DNA of 64,000 nucleotides from Sphingosinicella microcystinivorans (GCF_003634215.1 NZ_RBWX01000008.1:62001-126000), one strand, 5' to 3'. Positions 1-8,602 are shown, counted from the stretch's first letter. Numbers and translations: made by a program. Notes: generated by a model from the letters alone, not told the origin.

Positions 1-1593
1 ACTGATCGCGTTACAAGGACATTCCCGCGCACATTTCCGGCAGCTTTCACAAAATGACTGCAGATTGAAATCAATCGGCTGGTCGACAGTCATCGGGAGA
101 TTGGTGGTCAAAACCACAGACTTCGAACGCGGGCCAATGAACGGATTGATCAATGTGTCGCCAATCCTGCTTACTTCACCCAGCCCTGACATGACGATTA
201 CCGGGTTGTGGATGATTTCTGAATCGGCATTCGTGTGGGTTCTTGCGGAGTAGCCCAAGGCTCGACAATGCGCCGCGATGACACCGGCAATCTCGGCTCC
301 GCGCATATAAGCGCGCATGGACTGGGAGGCGGAAATCCAATCATCTCCGGATGCGCCTTCCATAGTCTCAAAGCCCTGATCGATCAGCATGCATACCGCA
401 TATTTGTGATAAGCGGCGATTGGGCTGCCATTCACGGCATCATGAGAGTAATACATCCACGGTTCGGCTTCGCAGATACCGACGAAATCAGCTCCCAGAT
501 AGTACCCTAGCGCCTTTATTGAATCCGCGTTGAACTGCGCCTCGGGCACCTCTTCAGCGGGCTTCTCTTTGAGGACCGGCTCTCTTGTGCCCTGTAGCGG
601 CACCATGCTTCTAATCAGAGGCGCCATAGCCAGTGCATAAGGATGCTTCATCGGAAACCTGGACATTTCCTCCTTGGCCTTGGCTCCGAGGTCACCGGCG
701 GCGGCGCGATAGAAAAAGTCGCCGCGCTTCGGAACACGCTGAATGCGATCTCGCAGGACCAGGGTGGTTGGTTCACTAACCCGCTGAATCCGTTCCATGG
801 GGTAGTAGCCTAGGTGCAGCGGTCGTTTGTCGTGATCGTTCGACCACCAGCTTGGTCGGGTTCCATTCCTGCCGAGAACGACAGATGGATCGTCAGGCTC
901 AAGTGCGCAGTCGACGGCCAGCGGCAGGTCTTCGGCCATCTCGTAATCACAAGTCACCGCGCCGATCCGGAAACCGCGCCGCACAAAGGGGGCCACAAGC
1001 CGCTCCTGTTCAACCCGCGCCAGACCAGCTCGCACCGCAAGCTCTTCAAGCGAAATCGCCGACGCCCCATGCACGTGCCCACGCGCAGCGAACCCCATCC
1101 ACCGGACATAGCCGGCGAGAACGGAAGCGATTTCCGCCGCGCGCATATCCGTACGAGTTGCGTTGGTTCCGGCAATCCAGCTCTCGCCGGGATCGCCTGC
1201 CCATGGTTCGCGACCGAACTCGACCAGGAATACCAGGGCATGGGTATGGTGCCGCGGAAGGTCAGTACCGTCCTTCGGCGTGATGCGGCATACGCCGGCA
1301 AGCGAGGCATCGAGAAAGTATGCCGAGGCCTTGAGATTGTGCGCCCTTGCCGACCGATCCGACGGCACTGGGGCAACTTGCGGAGCAACAGGGCCGTCGA
1401 GGAGCCCTTTGAACAGCTCCAGATACTCGCATATCGCTGGCAATGCCGAAGCGCTGGAGGCAAGCCGGTTATCCGATGGTTGTTGCGCTGTCGAACCGTT
1501 CGGGACCGAAACCGGCTCTGCAATCCGGCGCAGATGCTCGAGAGGGTAGGGACCCAGGTGGACCGGGCGGTCCCGGTGACTGTAAAGACGCAC
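1..1593 (-). CDS. Reductive dehalogenase homologue, N-terminal part (runs off left edge)
   Basis: An uninterrupted minus-strand frame starts at a GTG at 1593, directly after an in-frame TGA (1597-1599) and behind a GGGAAGG ribosome site. It continues 531 codons to the window edge without a stop. Two related modules are visible: VHLGPYPLEHLRRI near the start and RPLHLGYYPMERIQRV near codon 260, each followed by a segment resembling the corrinoid-binding fold of RdhA proteins (for example ALGYYLGADFVGICEAEPW). The last codons hold the first ferredoxin motif, CESCRKCARECPC. This matches the non-respiratory, self-sufficient RdhA type (NpRdhA/BhbA), which carries a duplicated N-terminal domain and lacks a TAT signal. 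Such enzymes are cobalamin and 4Fe-4S dependent and reductively dehalogenate or act on related substrates. The second cluster motif and any reductase domain lie outside. Epoxyqueuosine reductase is the nearest alternative, but the N-terminal half argues against it. It follows the SDR gene by 34 bp. Confidence 0.85.
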   Translation of the reverse strand, partial: MRLYSHRDRPVHLGPYPLEHLRRIAEPVSVPNGSTAQQPSDNRLASSASALPAICEYLELFKGLLDGPVAPQVAPVPSDRSARAHNLKASAYFLDASLAGVCRITPKDGTDLPRHHTHALVFLVEFGREPWAGDPGESWIAGTNATRTDMRAAEIASVLAGYVRWMGFAARGHVHGASAISLEELAVRAGLARVEQERLVAPFVRRGFRIGAVTCDYEMAEDLPLAVDCALEPDDPSVVLGRNGTRPSWWSNDHDKRPLHLGYYPMERIQRVSEPTTLVLRDRIQRVPKRGDFFYRAAAGDLGAKAKEEMSRFPMKHPYALAMAPLIRSMVPLQGTREPVLKEKPAEEVPEAQFNADSIKALGYYLGADFVGICEAEPWMYYSHDAVNGSPIAAYHKYAVCMLIDQGFETMEGASGDDWISASQSMRAYMRGAEIAGVIAAHCRALGYSARTHTNADSEIIHNPVIVMSGLGEVSRIGDTLINPFIGPRSKSVVLTTNLPMTVDQPIDFNLQSFCESCRKCARECPCNAIS

Positions 1594-1627
1594 GTGTCAG
1601 CCCTTCCCTGTCATGAGCCTTGCAGCC

Positions 1628-2347
1628 CTATTCAAGCATTCCCGAAGCCAGATAGCCGCCATCGACATAAAGCGTCTGGCCATTGACCCAGGTTGTCCTG
1701 GTCAGAAACAGGGCGACGTCCGCAATCTCATGAGGCGCAGCGAGGCGCCGTCCCGGTGTCCTGCGGATGATGTCAGACATGACCTGCCCGTCATTTCGCG
1801 TCGAGACCATATCGCGTGAGGTTACGTCCACCGGTCCCGGACCAACGGCATTCACACGGACGCCATAAGGCCCGAGTTCCACGGCGAGTGCCTGCACGAG
1901 CGCTGCCTGCGCCGCCTTCGTGACACAATAAAATGACTCATTCTGCCAAGCCTGGGCGGCCGCAATCGATGTTATGACGACGATGGTGCCGCCCCTGGCA
2001 TCGCGCATCCGGCGCCCGGCGGCCTGAGCGACGAGGGCAGTGCCCAGCACATTCACCTTGAGCAGTTCGAGGATCGTCGCAGGATCGGCATCCAGTACGC
2101 CGTGACGGCGACTGATAGACGCGGTCGCGACCATCCAGTCGGGAGAGGCCCCGGCAAAGGCTTCATCGATTGCGGCGAAGGCCTTCTCGACGCTTGCCGG
2201 ATCGCTCTGATCGCAGGCGACAAAGTGCCCGCAACTGCCAGGTCCGCGATCGAGGACAATCACCTCATCTCCACCCTGGATGGCGGCTTCGACAATCGCC
2301 TGTCCAATGCCACCGGCCCCTCCGACCACGATTCCCTTACGCGCCAC
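1628..2347 (-). CDS. SDR family oxidoreductase
   Basis: Classical short-chain dehydrogenase/reductase of 239 residues. The N-terminus has the Rossmann motif GGAGGIGQA, the middle has VITSIAAA, and the catalytic YCVTK (YxxxK) is present, followed by VRVNAVGPGPV and the C-terminal WVNGQTLYVDGGY. It would interconvert an alcohol and a ketone using NAD(P)H. It lies 34 bp upstream of the reductive dehalogenase homologue on the same strand and downstream of an EthD-like gene, so the three probably form one operon. The substrate cannot be read from sequence. Confidence 0.9.
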   Translation of the reverse strand: MARKGIVVGGAGGIGQAIVEAAIQGGDEVIVLDRGPGSCGHFVACDQSDPASVEKAFAAIDEAFAGASPDWMVATASISRRHGVLDADPATILELLKVNVLGTALVAQAAGRRMRDARGGTIVVITSIAAAQAWQNESFYCVTKAAQAALVQALAVELGPYGVRVNAVGPGPVDVTSRDMVSTRNDGQVMSDIIRRTPGRRLAAPHEIADVALFLTRTTWVNGQTLYVDGGYLASGMLE

Positions 2348-2425
2348 GTGCGTTCTCCTGACAAGTCCCGTGCAAACTCTCCCCGAGCATCTCCTCCAGA
2401 CCGCCCGCCTGCAAGGCTAAGGGAA

Positions 2426-2758
2426 TCAGCGAAATCTCGTCTCATCGACGATCATGCGCGAGAACCGGCTGGTATGGGCCAAGGTATCGGCACGGGTAGC
2501 GCTAGAAGGATTGCTGTAGGCTGCATCGAACGCGGCGCGATCGGCAAACCACTGCTCTGCAATGCCATCCCACTCACAGCTATCACTGGTCGCGCCCGGT
2601 GCACTATCATCATCGTCTGCCCGGATGTTGACGACATAGCCGGAGAGATGAGCCTGTTGGCTGTTGAGCACATCTTGAGCATGCCCCAGCCACCATTGAC
2701 GAAACTCTGACAGCGACAGACCTTCCGCCCGCTTGAGAAACCATATCACTTTGATCAC
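2426..2758 (-). CDS. EthD family protein
   Basis: A 110-residue ferredoxin-like-fold protein beginning MIKVIWFLKRAEGLSLSEF, then QWWLGHA, the typical EthD/dabb start with the conserved histidine. EthD proteins accompany ring-degrading or ether-cleaving systems, mostly with unproven catalytic roles. A paralogue with the same opening pattern lies at 5500-5850 on the same strand. This gene is probably first in an operon with the SDR and the reductive dehalogenase homologue. Its upstream region carries a TTGTCGTCA motif shared with two other promoters nearby. Confidence 0.8.
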   Translation of the reverse strand: MIKVIWFLKRAEGLSLSEFRQWWLGHAQDVLNSQQAHLSGYVVNIRADDDDSAPGATSDSCEWDGIAEQWFADRAAFDAAYSNPSSATRADTLAHTSRFSRMIVDETRFR

Positions 2759-2925
2759 TGACTACCCCTTCCAACCGCTATCGGCGGATTGTTTCACCAA
2801 GTGGTGAGCATCCCGATCGCCCAACTCTCTTGTATACATTTTGCATACATGACGACAATCCGCAACTGTTGTCACAGACATGAAAGGAGCTCAGCGGTGT
2901 CCGCTCAAGTCGCAGCGATGACGGG

Positions 2926-3363
2926 ATGATGAAACAGAACAAGCCGGTTCGCGAGCGCAGGGCCATGTTGGCGGGTATGAAGCCTGCCCCATGCACCGGA
3001 AGCTACGTCTTTTGCTCGACGACAGACCAGGAAGTCATCGTTGCCGCAAGAGAACGGGCTCTTGCGGTTTTCCACGAACAGGAAGGGGTCTCATTCGTGC
3101 TTGCAAAGGACGTTGCGGTAGAACTCGGCTTCGACGCCTCGATGCCGATGTCTCGAATTGTCCTCGGTGTCTATTCCGCCCTAGACGGTGTTGGCCTTAC
3201 CGCAGGTGTTGCAACCGCGCTGGCGGAATTGGGCATCCCATGCAACATGATCGCGGCTTACCATCACGACAATGTTTTCATCCCTGAAGAGATGAAGGAA
3301 CTCGCCTTGTCGGTCCTCGAAGCACTGCAGTATGCTTCAAGTTCGATCGACGGCGCGGAGTAA
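2926..3363 (+). CDS. ACT domain-containing protein (DUF2241-like)
   Basis: About 145 residues. The pattern MLAGMKPAPCTGSYVFCST, then VVLG-like strands, LDGVGLTAGVATALAELGI and CNMIAAYHHDNVFIP matches the small ACT-domain proteins of the DUF2241/COG3602 group. These are presumed to sense amino acids or other small ligands. The start is uncertain: ATG 2926 gives the longest form, while the conserved part begins near the ATG at 2965. It is divergent from the EthD-SDR-dehalogenase operon. Confidence 0.75.
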   Translation: MMKQNKPVRERRAMLAGMKPAPCTGSYVFCSTTDQEVIVAARERALAVFHEQEGVSFVLAKDVAVELGFDASMPMSRIVLGVYSALDGVGLTAGVATALAELGIPCNMIAAYHHDNVFIPEEMKELALSVLEALQYASSSIDGAE

Positions 3364-3471
3364 GCCTCGCCGATACCCGGGATTGTGCAGCTTCGGGAAT
3401 GTCCAGTTTCTCGCGCAGGCCTGGAGAGCTAGAATGGCTGCGTTCCCGATGCACTAGGCATTATGCATACT

Positions 3472-3485
3472 CTTTGTCGACAAAG
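3472..3485. promoter_or_regulatory. 14-bp perfect palindrome, candidate operator
   Basis: CTTTGTCGACAAAG is a perfect palindrome about 90 bp upstream of the prolyl iminopeptidase start. Its core TTGTCGACA recurs at 5899-5907 inside the promoter of the flavoprotein gene, and as TTGTCGTCA upstream of the EthD operon (minus strand, about 2851-2860). A common regulator is inferred, not shown. Confidence 0.4.
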
Positions 3486-3571
3486 ATTGCATGCCAACCC
3501 CGAGTGGTTTATCTCTGCATCATGCGCGCCCTCTTCGGACGCCTAGTGAAGCAGCGGAGCCAGATTCAGCC

Positions 3572-4516
3572 ATGACTTTCTATGATGGACAGCCAGTCCG
3601 CAACAGGGGCCGAATCGACCTCGGACAAAGCTATGACCTCTACTTCGAGGAAAGCGGCAATCCGGAAGGGTTGCCTGTGCTCTACCTGCATGGCGGACCG
3701 GGTGCAGGCATGGATGCTTCTGCGCGGCGCTTCCACGATCCCTCTACCTACAATCTCATCATGTATGATCAGCGCGGTGCCGGACTGTCGAAGCCCTACG
3801 CGGGCATCGCACTCAATGACACCTCACTGCTGATCGAAGACATCGAACAGCTGCGCAATCACCTCGGGATCGAGCAATGGATTGTGTCGGGCGGCTCTTG
3901 GGGTTCTACGCTCGCACTGGCCTATGCCGAGGCACACCCTGCCCGCTGCTCAAACCTTGTACTGCGCGGCGTCTTCTTGGGTACACGCGACGAAATGCAC
4001 TGGGTCAACCAGGGTATGCGCAAGTTATTTCCTCTTGAGTGGCTGGAATGTGTCGAGGGGATGAGCGAGGCAGAACAGGATCACCTTCACTCGACTATCC
4101 GTGCGCGCCTGTCCGGACAAGACCGAGAAGCGGCGGTCCGGGCCGCCATCGCACTGGCAAAGTTCGAGTGGATAGCTGCAACGGTGAACCCGGACCTGAA
4201 AGAGATCGAAGCTGAGCTGACTCCCGAATTCTCGCTCCAATACTCCCAGATCGTCTGCCACTATGTTATGAACGATTTCTTCATCGATCCGGACCAACTG
4301 ATCCGCGAAATCGGCAAGGTTCATGGCATTCCGGGATACATCGTCCAGGGGACATGCGATTGGGTCTGTCCGCCGTGGTCGGCAGTCAGGCTGCACCGCG
4401 CTTGGCCCGGTTCACGGCTCCTACTCCTGAAGGGTGCCGGTCATTCCTCAAGCGAACCGGCAGTTGCGGAAGCGATGTGGGGCACGATGGAAGAGTTGAA
4501 GGGGCTCGCCTCGTGA
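3572..4516 (+). CDS. pip: Prolyl iminopeptidase (alpha/beta hydrolase, S33 family)
   Basis: 314 residues from the ATG at 3572 (MTFYDGQPVRNRG). It has HGGPG (residues 40-44, oxyanion hole), DQRGAGLS, the nucleophile elbow GGSWGSTLAL with Ser109, a C-terminal QGTCDWVCPP (catalytic Asp region) and GAGHSSSEP (His). This layout is that of proline iminopeptidases, which release N-terminal proline from peptides; related S33 hydrolases act on other amides and esters. An upstream ATG at 3491 would add 27 residues, but family members begin close to the chosen start. The stop overlaps the GTG of the next gene (GTGA), indicating translational coupling. Confidence 0.85.
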   Translation: MTFYDGQPVRNRGRIDLGQSYDLYFEESGNPEGLPVLYLHGGPGAGMDASARRFHDPSTYNLIMYDQRGAGLSKPYAGIALNDTSLLIEDIEQLRNHLGIEQWIVSGGSWGSTLALAYAEAHPARCSNLVLRGVFLGTRDEMHWVNQGMRKLFPLEWLECVEGMSEAEQDHLHSTIRARLSGQDREAAVRAAIALAKFEWIAATVNPDLKEIEAELTPEFSLQYSQIVCHYVMNDFFIDPDQLIREIGKVHGIPGYIVQGTCDWVCPPWSAVRLHRAWPGSRLLLLKGAGHSSSEPAVAEAMWGTMEELKGLAS

Positions 4517-5475
4517 ACAAAGTCGAGCGGGTACGCGCAGCGCTTGCAGGTCAGCAGGTTGACCGAGTGCCTGCAAGCTTCTGGCGGCACTTCGGGCAAG
4601 ATCAAGCGAACGGGCGCGGCATGGCGGAAGCTCATATCGCATTCTATCAAGCGACCGACCCCGACTACCTGAAGGTAATGAATGACGATCCCTTTGTGTT
4701 TTCTGGCGTTGAGCGGATATCTAGCCCCAGCGATTGGCGGCGGCTGAAACCCACTTCGCGGCACGACGCGGTCCGGGTCGAATACCTCGATGGGCGCAGG
4801 CGGATTCTCGACGCAATCGGCGACGAATGCATGATCATTGTCACGATGTTCAATCCCTTCGCTACGGCCAATGACAACATGCTAGGCCAACTTGATTTCA
4901 GTGATGTCGGGTTTGACAGGATTACGGCGCATCTTCGCGAAGATCCCCAATCGACGTTGGCAGGCCTCGGCGTGATCACCGAAAGTCTGTGCGAATTCAC
5001 CCAGGACTGTCTGGAACTGGGCGTGTCTGGTTTGTTCCTGTCTGCAAATGGCGGAGAGCGCGGCCGGTTCACGGCGGAGCAGTTCAGCGAATATGTCTCG
5101 GTCCATGACCGAATGATACTCCAGGCCGCTCTCGATTCCGGCTCCGAGTTCAACCTCCTTCACATGTGCGGCGGCGATTTGAGAATGGAGGCCTATCGCG
5201 ACTACCCAGCTCATGCAGTCAACTGGGCACCGCAAGCGAACAACCCCAGCCTTGCTGATGGCCGAAGACTCTTCAGCCAAACTCTCGTGGGCGGGATGGA
5301 TCAGGCTGGAACGCTGGTTTCGGGCACACCGGAAGCGATCGAAGCTGAAGTTCGCGCAATCATAGAAGAGGTTGGCCCGCGTAATTTCATGTTGGGAGCG
5401 GGCTGTGCGCTTGAAGGTGAAGCACCATCCGGCAATCTGTTGCTGGCCCGCAAAGTCCTGCAGATCTCGAATTGA
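4513..5475 (+). CDS. Uroporphyrinogen decarboxylase-like (URO-D fold) protein
   Basis: 320 residues from GTG 4513, overlapping the preceding stop by 4 nt. The sequence NKVERVRAALAGQQVDRVP, PASFWRHF, then SANGGERGRF, LLHMCGGDL and WAPQANNPSL matches the URO-D superfamily. That superfamily includes HemE and the methylcobamide:CoM methyltransferases. It lacks the usual N-terminal PVWxMRQAGR of HemE, so haem synthesis is unlikely. A corrinoid-related or small-molecule decarboxylase role would suit a neighbourhood with a cobalamin-dependent dehalogenase homologue, but this is inference. Confidence 0.75.
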   Translation: MNKVERVRAALAGQQVDRVPASFWRHFGQDQANGRGMAEAHIAFYQATDPDYLKVMNDDPFVFSGVERISSPSDWRRLKPTSRHDAVRVEYLDGRRRILDAIGDECMIIVTMFNPFATANDNMLGQLDFSDVGFDRITAHLREDPQSTLAGLGVITESLCEFTQDCLELGVSGLFLSANGGERGRFTAEQFSEYVSVHDRMILQAALDSGSEFNLLHMCGGDLRMEAYRDYPAHAVNWAPQANNPSLADGRRLFSQTLVGGMDQAGTLVSGTPEAIEAEVRAIIEEVGPRNFMLGAGCALEGEAPSGNLLLARKVLQISN

Positions 5476-5499
5476 TTCCGACCTGATCGAACTGGCCGA

Positions 5500-5850
5500 T
5501 TAACGATTGGAAGGCCAGTCGAGTATGCAGTCTTCCGAGACGACCAAGCGGGCCATAGCGCTAACATGCGCCATCACGTCCGCGCGCGTTTCAGGCGCCG
5601 AAGGAAGCGAGAAGGCCTGTCTCGCCTCTTCCATGGTCTCGAACCACTCCTCCGCGACTCCATCCCAGCCAGCCTCGACGCCAGTCCCACCAGGGAGATC
5701 GTCGGCTAGGCTAACGTTCACGACATAGCGCGAGATAAGATGGCCCTGCCGGGTAGCAATCATCGGCGCGTGCCCTTCAAGCCACCACTGACGAAATTCC
5801 TCCATCGACAAGTGTCCCGCCTTGCGAAGGAACCACATCACCTTGACCAT
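5500..5850 (-). CDS. EthD family protein (second copy)
   Basis: 116 residues starting MVKVMWFLRKAGHLSMEEF and QWWLEGHAP, clearly paralogous to the EthD protein at 2426-2758. It is convergent with the URO-D-like gene and divergent from the flavoprotein gene, with only 134 bp to the latter's start. Probably an accessory of the same catabolic block; its biochemical role is unknown. Confidence 0.8.
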   Translation of the reverse strand: MVKVMWFLRKAGHLSMEEFRQWWLEGHAPMIATRQGHLISRYVVNVSLADDLPGGTGVEAGWDGVAEEWFETMEEARQAFSLPSAPETRADVMAHVSAMARLVVSEDCILDWPSNR

Positions 5851-5890
5851 TTGTCACTCCATCAATGCACCCCGAAGAGCTGCATCCACA

Positions 5891-5920
5891 TTGACACATT
5901 GTCGACATGCTGCATACAAT
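5891..5920 (+). promoter_or_regulatory. Sigma70-like promoter for the flavoprotein gene, with operator core
   Basis: TTGACA (5891-5896) and TACAAT (5915-5920) are separated by 18 bp, a near-consensus sigma70 promoter about 65 bp upstream of the ATG at 5985. The palindrome TGTCGACA (5900-5907) sits in the spacer, a position suited to a repressor. It also shows that the more upstream ATG at 5907 is not the real start. Confidence 0.6.
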
Positions 5921-5984
5921 GCTCTTAAATGGACCTTGCCTCCTGGTCAATTCAAATACGGCTACGGAAATTTGGAAGTTCGAT

Positions 5985-7760
5985 ATGCGGGATGAGGTTT
6001 TCGATTGTGACGTCCTGGTTATCGGCTCAGGTGCTGCTGGCCTTGCTACGGCGGTCACTGCCGCTGTTCTTGGTCTCAAAGTCATTGTGACGGAACATGC
6101 AGCGCATATTGGTGGTCCCAGTGCGATTTCCGGTGGCGAGGTCTGGGTACCGCTCAGCCGCCAGGCAGGTGGATCTGCCAATGACAGCGAAGAAGCAGCG
6201 ATCGGGTATCTCGCACGCGTGATTGGCGACAATTTCGATCGGGACAGGGTTGAAACCTATGTCAAGAACGCTGCCACGGCCCTGGCGTTCCTCGAAGACA
6301 ACAGTCATCTCAAGTATGAACTGCTCCAAACGGTTGTCGATTACTTCACTGACCTGGAAGGCGCCACCAAGGGCCTCAGGTCATTGGGCGCCGTGCCGTT
6401 CGATGGCCGCCGACTGGGCAGACACTTCAAGACAATCCGCTCGCCCATGCCGGCATCGATGATCTTTGGCGGGATGTCCCTCGGTCGGCTCGACATTCCT
6501 CATTTCTCACGCTTCACACGTTCATTGCCGTCCCTGCTGCATGTCTGCGGAATGCTTGCCAAACACGCGCGCGATCGCCTGCTGGGCCACCATCGTGGAA
6601 CCCGGATGGTCATGGGCAACGCATTGGTGGGCAGGCTGACTTTGACACTCATCGAACGGAAGGTTGCGCTCTGGACCAATACGTCGACCCTGGAACTGGT
6701 CCGCAAACATGACAGGGTGCTCGGAGCCCTCGTCGCGCATCCATCAGGTCGGCGGCAGGTGAATGCGCGCCGTGCCGTCGTCATCGCTACCGGCAGCTTT
6801 TCGGGAAATCGTCAGAAGCAAATCGAATTCCTGCCACACGTCAGGGCTGGCCAGCAGCATCGCTCACACTTGCCAGACACCAATGACGGCTCCGGCCTGG
6901 ACCTTATTCGCAAGCTTGGCGGAAGCATCGACAACACTCTTGCCCAGCCCGCAGCCTTCACGCCGGTATCCATTATTCCCAGGCCGGACGGCGCAGACTG
7001 GCTAACCCCCCACTTCGGCGACAGGGCCAAGCCCGGGGTGATCGTGGTCGACGGCAGCGGGAACAGGATTGCCAACGAGGCGACCAACTATCACGATTTC
7101 GTAGGGCAGATGCTCCGGCATAGTGCCGGCAAGGTCAGCGCTGAATACTACCTCGTCACCAGTCATCGTCACCTTCGGGCTTATGGTCTCGGACGTGTTC
7201 CGGCATCGCCTGGTCGGATTTCGCCATTTCTGGGCAATGGGTATCTGCTGAAAGGCCAGACATTATCGGCCCTTGCCGGAAAACTTGGGATCAATGCCGA
7301 GGGCCTCGTCAAAACCGTAGCAGCCCATGACAGGCATGCCATTCGAGGTGATGACCCCCTGTTCAATAAGGGCGCAACGGCATACGAGCGAGCAGGCGGT
7401 GACGCAGCCAACGAGCCGAATCCCTGCGTTGCCCCCCTTGGGAAGGGGCCCTACTACGCCATCCGAATGATACCCGGCGACATCGGCACGTTCACAGGGA
7501 TCCGCGTGGATGCAAAGGGGCATGTCCTGACGGATGGGGGAGCCGAAATCCCCGGCTTGTTCGCAGTCGGCACTGCCACATCGAGCATAATGGGCGGAAC
7601 ATATCCCGGGGCAGGCGCAATGTTGGGGCCGGCTCTGACTTTCGGTTTTCTTGCCGCCAAAGCAATTGCGGAAGAAGCAACGGATCAGCGAGCGAAGGCG
7701 CCAAAGCTTGAAGAAGGCACGACGCGCGGGGGCAATGTCAAATCGACAGGTCACAGATAG
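5985..7760 (+). CDS. FAD-dependent oxidoreductase (3-ketosteroid Delta1-dehydrogenase/fumarate reductase flavoprotein family)
   Basis: 591 residues from ATG 5985, chosen because the promoter lies just upstream. It has the N-terminal FAD motif DVLVIGSGAAGLATAVTAA, then GGPSAISGG, a late ARRAVVIATGSF, and a C-terminal GLFAVGTATSSIMGGTYPGAGA typical of KSTD-like dehydrogenases. Members introduce double bonds next to carbonyls or reduce them, for example in steroids or fumarate-like acids. No steroid-ring genes accompany it, so the substrate is unknown. A 9-bp inverted repeat follows the stop. Confidence 0.85.
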   Translation: MRDEVFDCDVLVIGSGAAGLATAVTAAVLGLKVIVTEHAAHIGGPSAISGGEVWVPLSRQAGGSANDSEEAAIGYLARVIGDNFDRDRVETYVKNAATALAFLEDNSHLKYELLQTVVDYFTDLEGATKGLRSLGAVPFDGRRLGRHFKTIRSPMPASMIFGGMSLGRLDIPHFSRFTRSLPSLLHVCGMLAKHARDRLLGHHRGTRMVMGNALVGRLTLTLIERKVALWTNTSTLELVRKHDRVLGALVAHPSGRRQVNARRAVVIATGSFSGNRQKQIEFLPHVRAGQQHRSHLPDTNDGSGLDLIRKLGGSIDNTLAQPAAFTPVSIIPRPDGADWLTPHFGDRAKPGVIVVDGSGNRIANEATNYHDFVGQMLRHSAGKVSAEYYLVTSHRHLRAYGLGRVPASPGRISPFLGNGYLLKGQTLSALAGKLGINAEGLVKTVAAHDRHAIRGDDPLFNKGATAYERAGGDAANEPNPCVAPLGKGPYYAIRMIPGDIGTFTGIRVDAKGHVLTDGGAEIPGLFAVGTATSSIMGGTYPGAGAMLGPALTFGFLAAKAIAEEATDQRAKAPKLEEGTTRGGNVKSTGHR

Positions 7761-7770
7761 CCTCCCTCGC

Positions 7771-7828
7771 GAACGGGCTAATCCGGTCCATGCCATGTAA
7801 GTCCTGAGCCAAACCGCACAGCCCGTTC
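7771..7828. terminator. Inverted repeat downstream of the flavoprotein gene
   Basis: GAACGGGCT (7771-7779) and AGCCCGTTC (7820-7828) are perfect complements separated by 40 nt, just after the stop at 7760. There is no U-tract, so a terminator role is only possible. Confidence 0.3.
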
Positions 7829-7872
7829 AAGGGATTCCACTCATCACCTGAGAACATCGGCCCGCTTGTGCC

Positions 7873-8040
7873 CATGTATGTGCGTGTCTCTTGTCATTGC
7901 GGACCATCGAGGAACTGTTGCTCAAGCGGGGCATCGCCCTGCGCGGTGAGACCGTCCGGCTTTGGCGAGATAGCTTGGCTCCGGTGCTTGCCGCCGATAT
8001 TCACCTCTCGCGGGTCAGCGGTTTGCGCGATTTTGGGTAA
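7873..8040 (+). pseudogene. Transposase fragment, IS6-like
   Basis: In one frame the DNA encodes LSLRTIEELLLKRGI followed by GETVRLWRDSLAPVLA. This resembles the N-terminal helix-turn-helix segment of IS6-family transposases. It is cut off by a stop near 8040 and has no catalytic domain, so it is a decayed scrap. Confidence 0.5.
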
Positions 8041-8194
8041 TTGGGTCGGGGCCTTGGTGCGGTCTTCGTGGATCAATAACCAGACGAACTATTTCTAGCG
8101 GACAATCGATCAGGTAGGTCATCGCTGACTTTAAAGCGGATATTTCGATGACCGTTCATGGCAAAACAGTCCATCTTATGCAGCCGATGAAGAT

Positions 8195-8580
8195 CGGTGA
8201 AGGATCGCCGCGTGGCCGAACTGCGCGATCTCGCCATCGACCTAGCCGCAAGGGCCGCTTCCTTCTGAAGCGGTCTGCCTGGAGGCATTCAAACCTCCCT
8301 CGCGCAGCTCGTGCGGGCAGTGAACTGCTACTGCAGCAACCTGATCAAAGGGCACAACACGCACCCGATCGACATCGAGCGCGCTCTCAATAATGACTTA
8401 AGCGCTGATCCCGAGCAGCGAAACCTTCAGCTTGCAGCCAGGGCGCATATCGCGGTTCAGGAGTGGATCGATGCCGGCGGACTGCGGGATCGAGACGTGC
8501 AGGTCGGCCGCCGCGTGGCGATCAGCCCGGGCGCAATCCCGCGCTTCGCAAGGCGGCCCGCTCGGCCCCATGAGGCATAA
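8195..8580 (+). pseudogene. Fic family protein remnant
   Basis: Fragments LRDLAIDLAARAASF, then after a stop [39 protein letters not shown] and [14 protein letters not shown] match the N-terminal part of Fic/DOC-family proteins (inhibitory helix region and start of the Fic domain). The HPFxxGNGR active-site segment is missing and the frame is interrupted, so it is non-functional. Confidence 0.65.
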
Positions 8581-8602
8581 ATGTCGGATTTATGCCTCAT
8601 GG
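8568..8602. repeat. Perfect 15-bp inverted repeat, 5-nt spacer
   Basis: The arms CCATGAGGCATAAAT (8568-8582) and its exact complement (8588-8602) flank GTCGG. The repeat lies 70 bp upstream of the winged-helix gene at 8672, where an operator of an autoregulated toxin-antitoxin-like pair would be expected. It could also be an element end. The direct repeat TGATGTTAGA at 8663 and 8682 lies around the start codon. Confidence 0.5.

Noticed and set aside
1..798. Possible epoxyqueuosine reductase (queG)
   Set aside because: QueG lacks the long duplicated N-terminal region, and the ferredoxin motif and preceding PIDFNLQSF fit reductive dehalogenases better.
814..1686. Plus-strand open frame of 290 codons, and a 189-codon minus frame at 954-1523
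   Set aside because: Both are shadows of the reductive dehalogenase homologue, whose own frame is continuous and carries recognisable motifs.
5985..7760. Steroid degradation cluster centred on a KSTD-like flavoprotein
   Set aside because: No steroid ring-cleavage or KshA/B genes nearby; the beta-oxidation genes further right are better explained by Adda.
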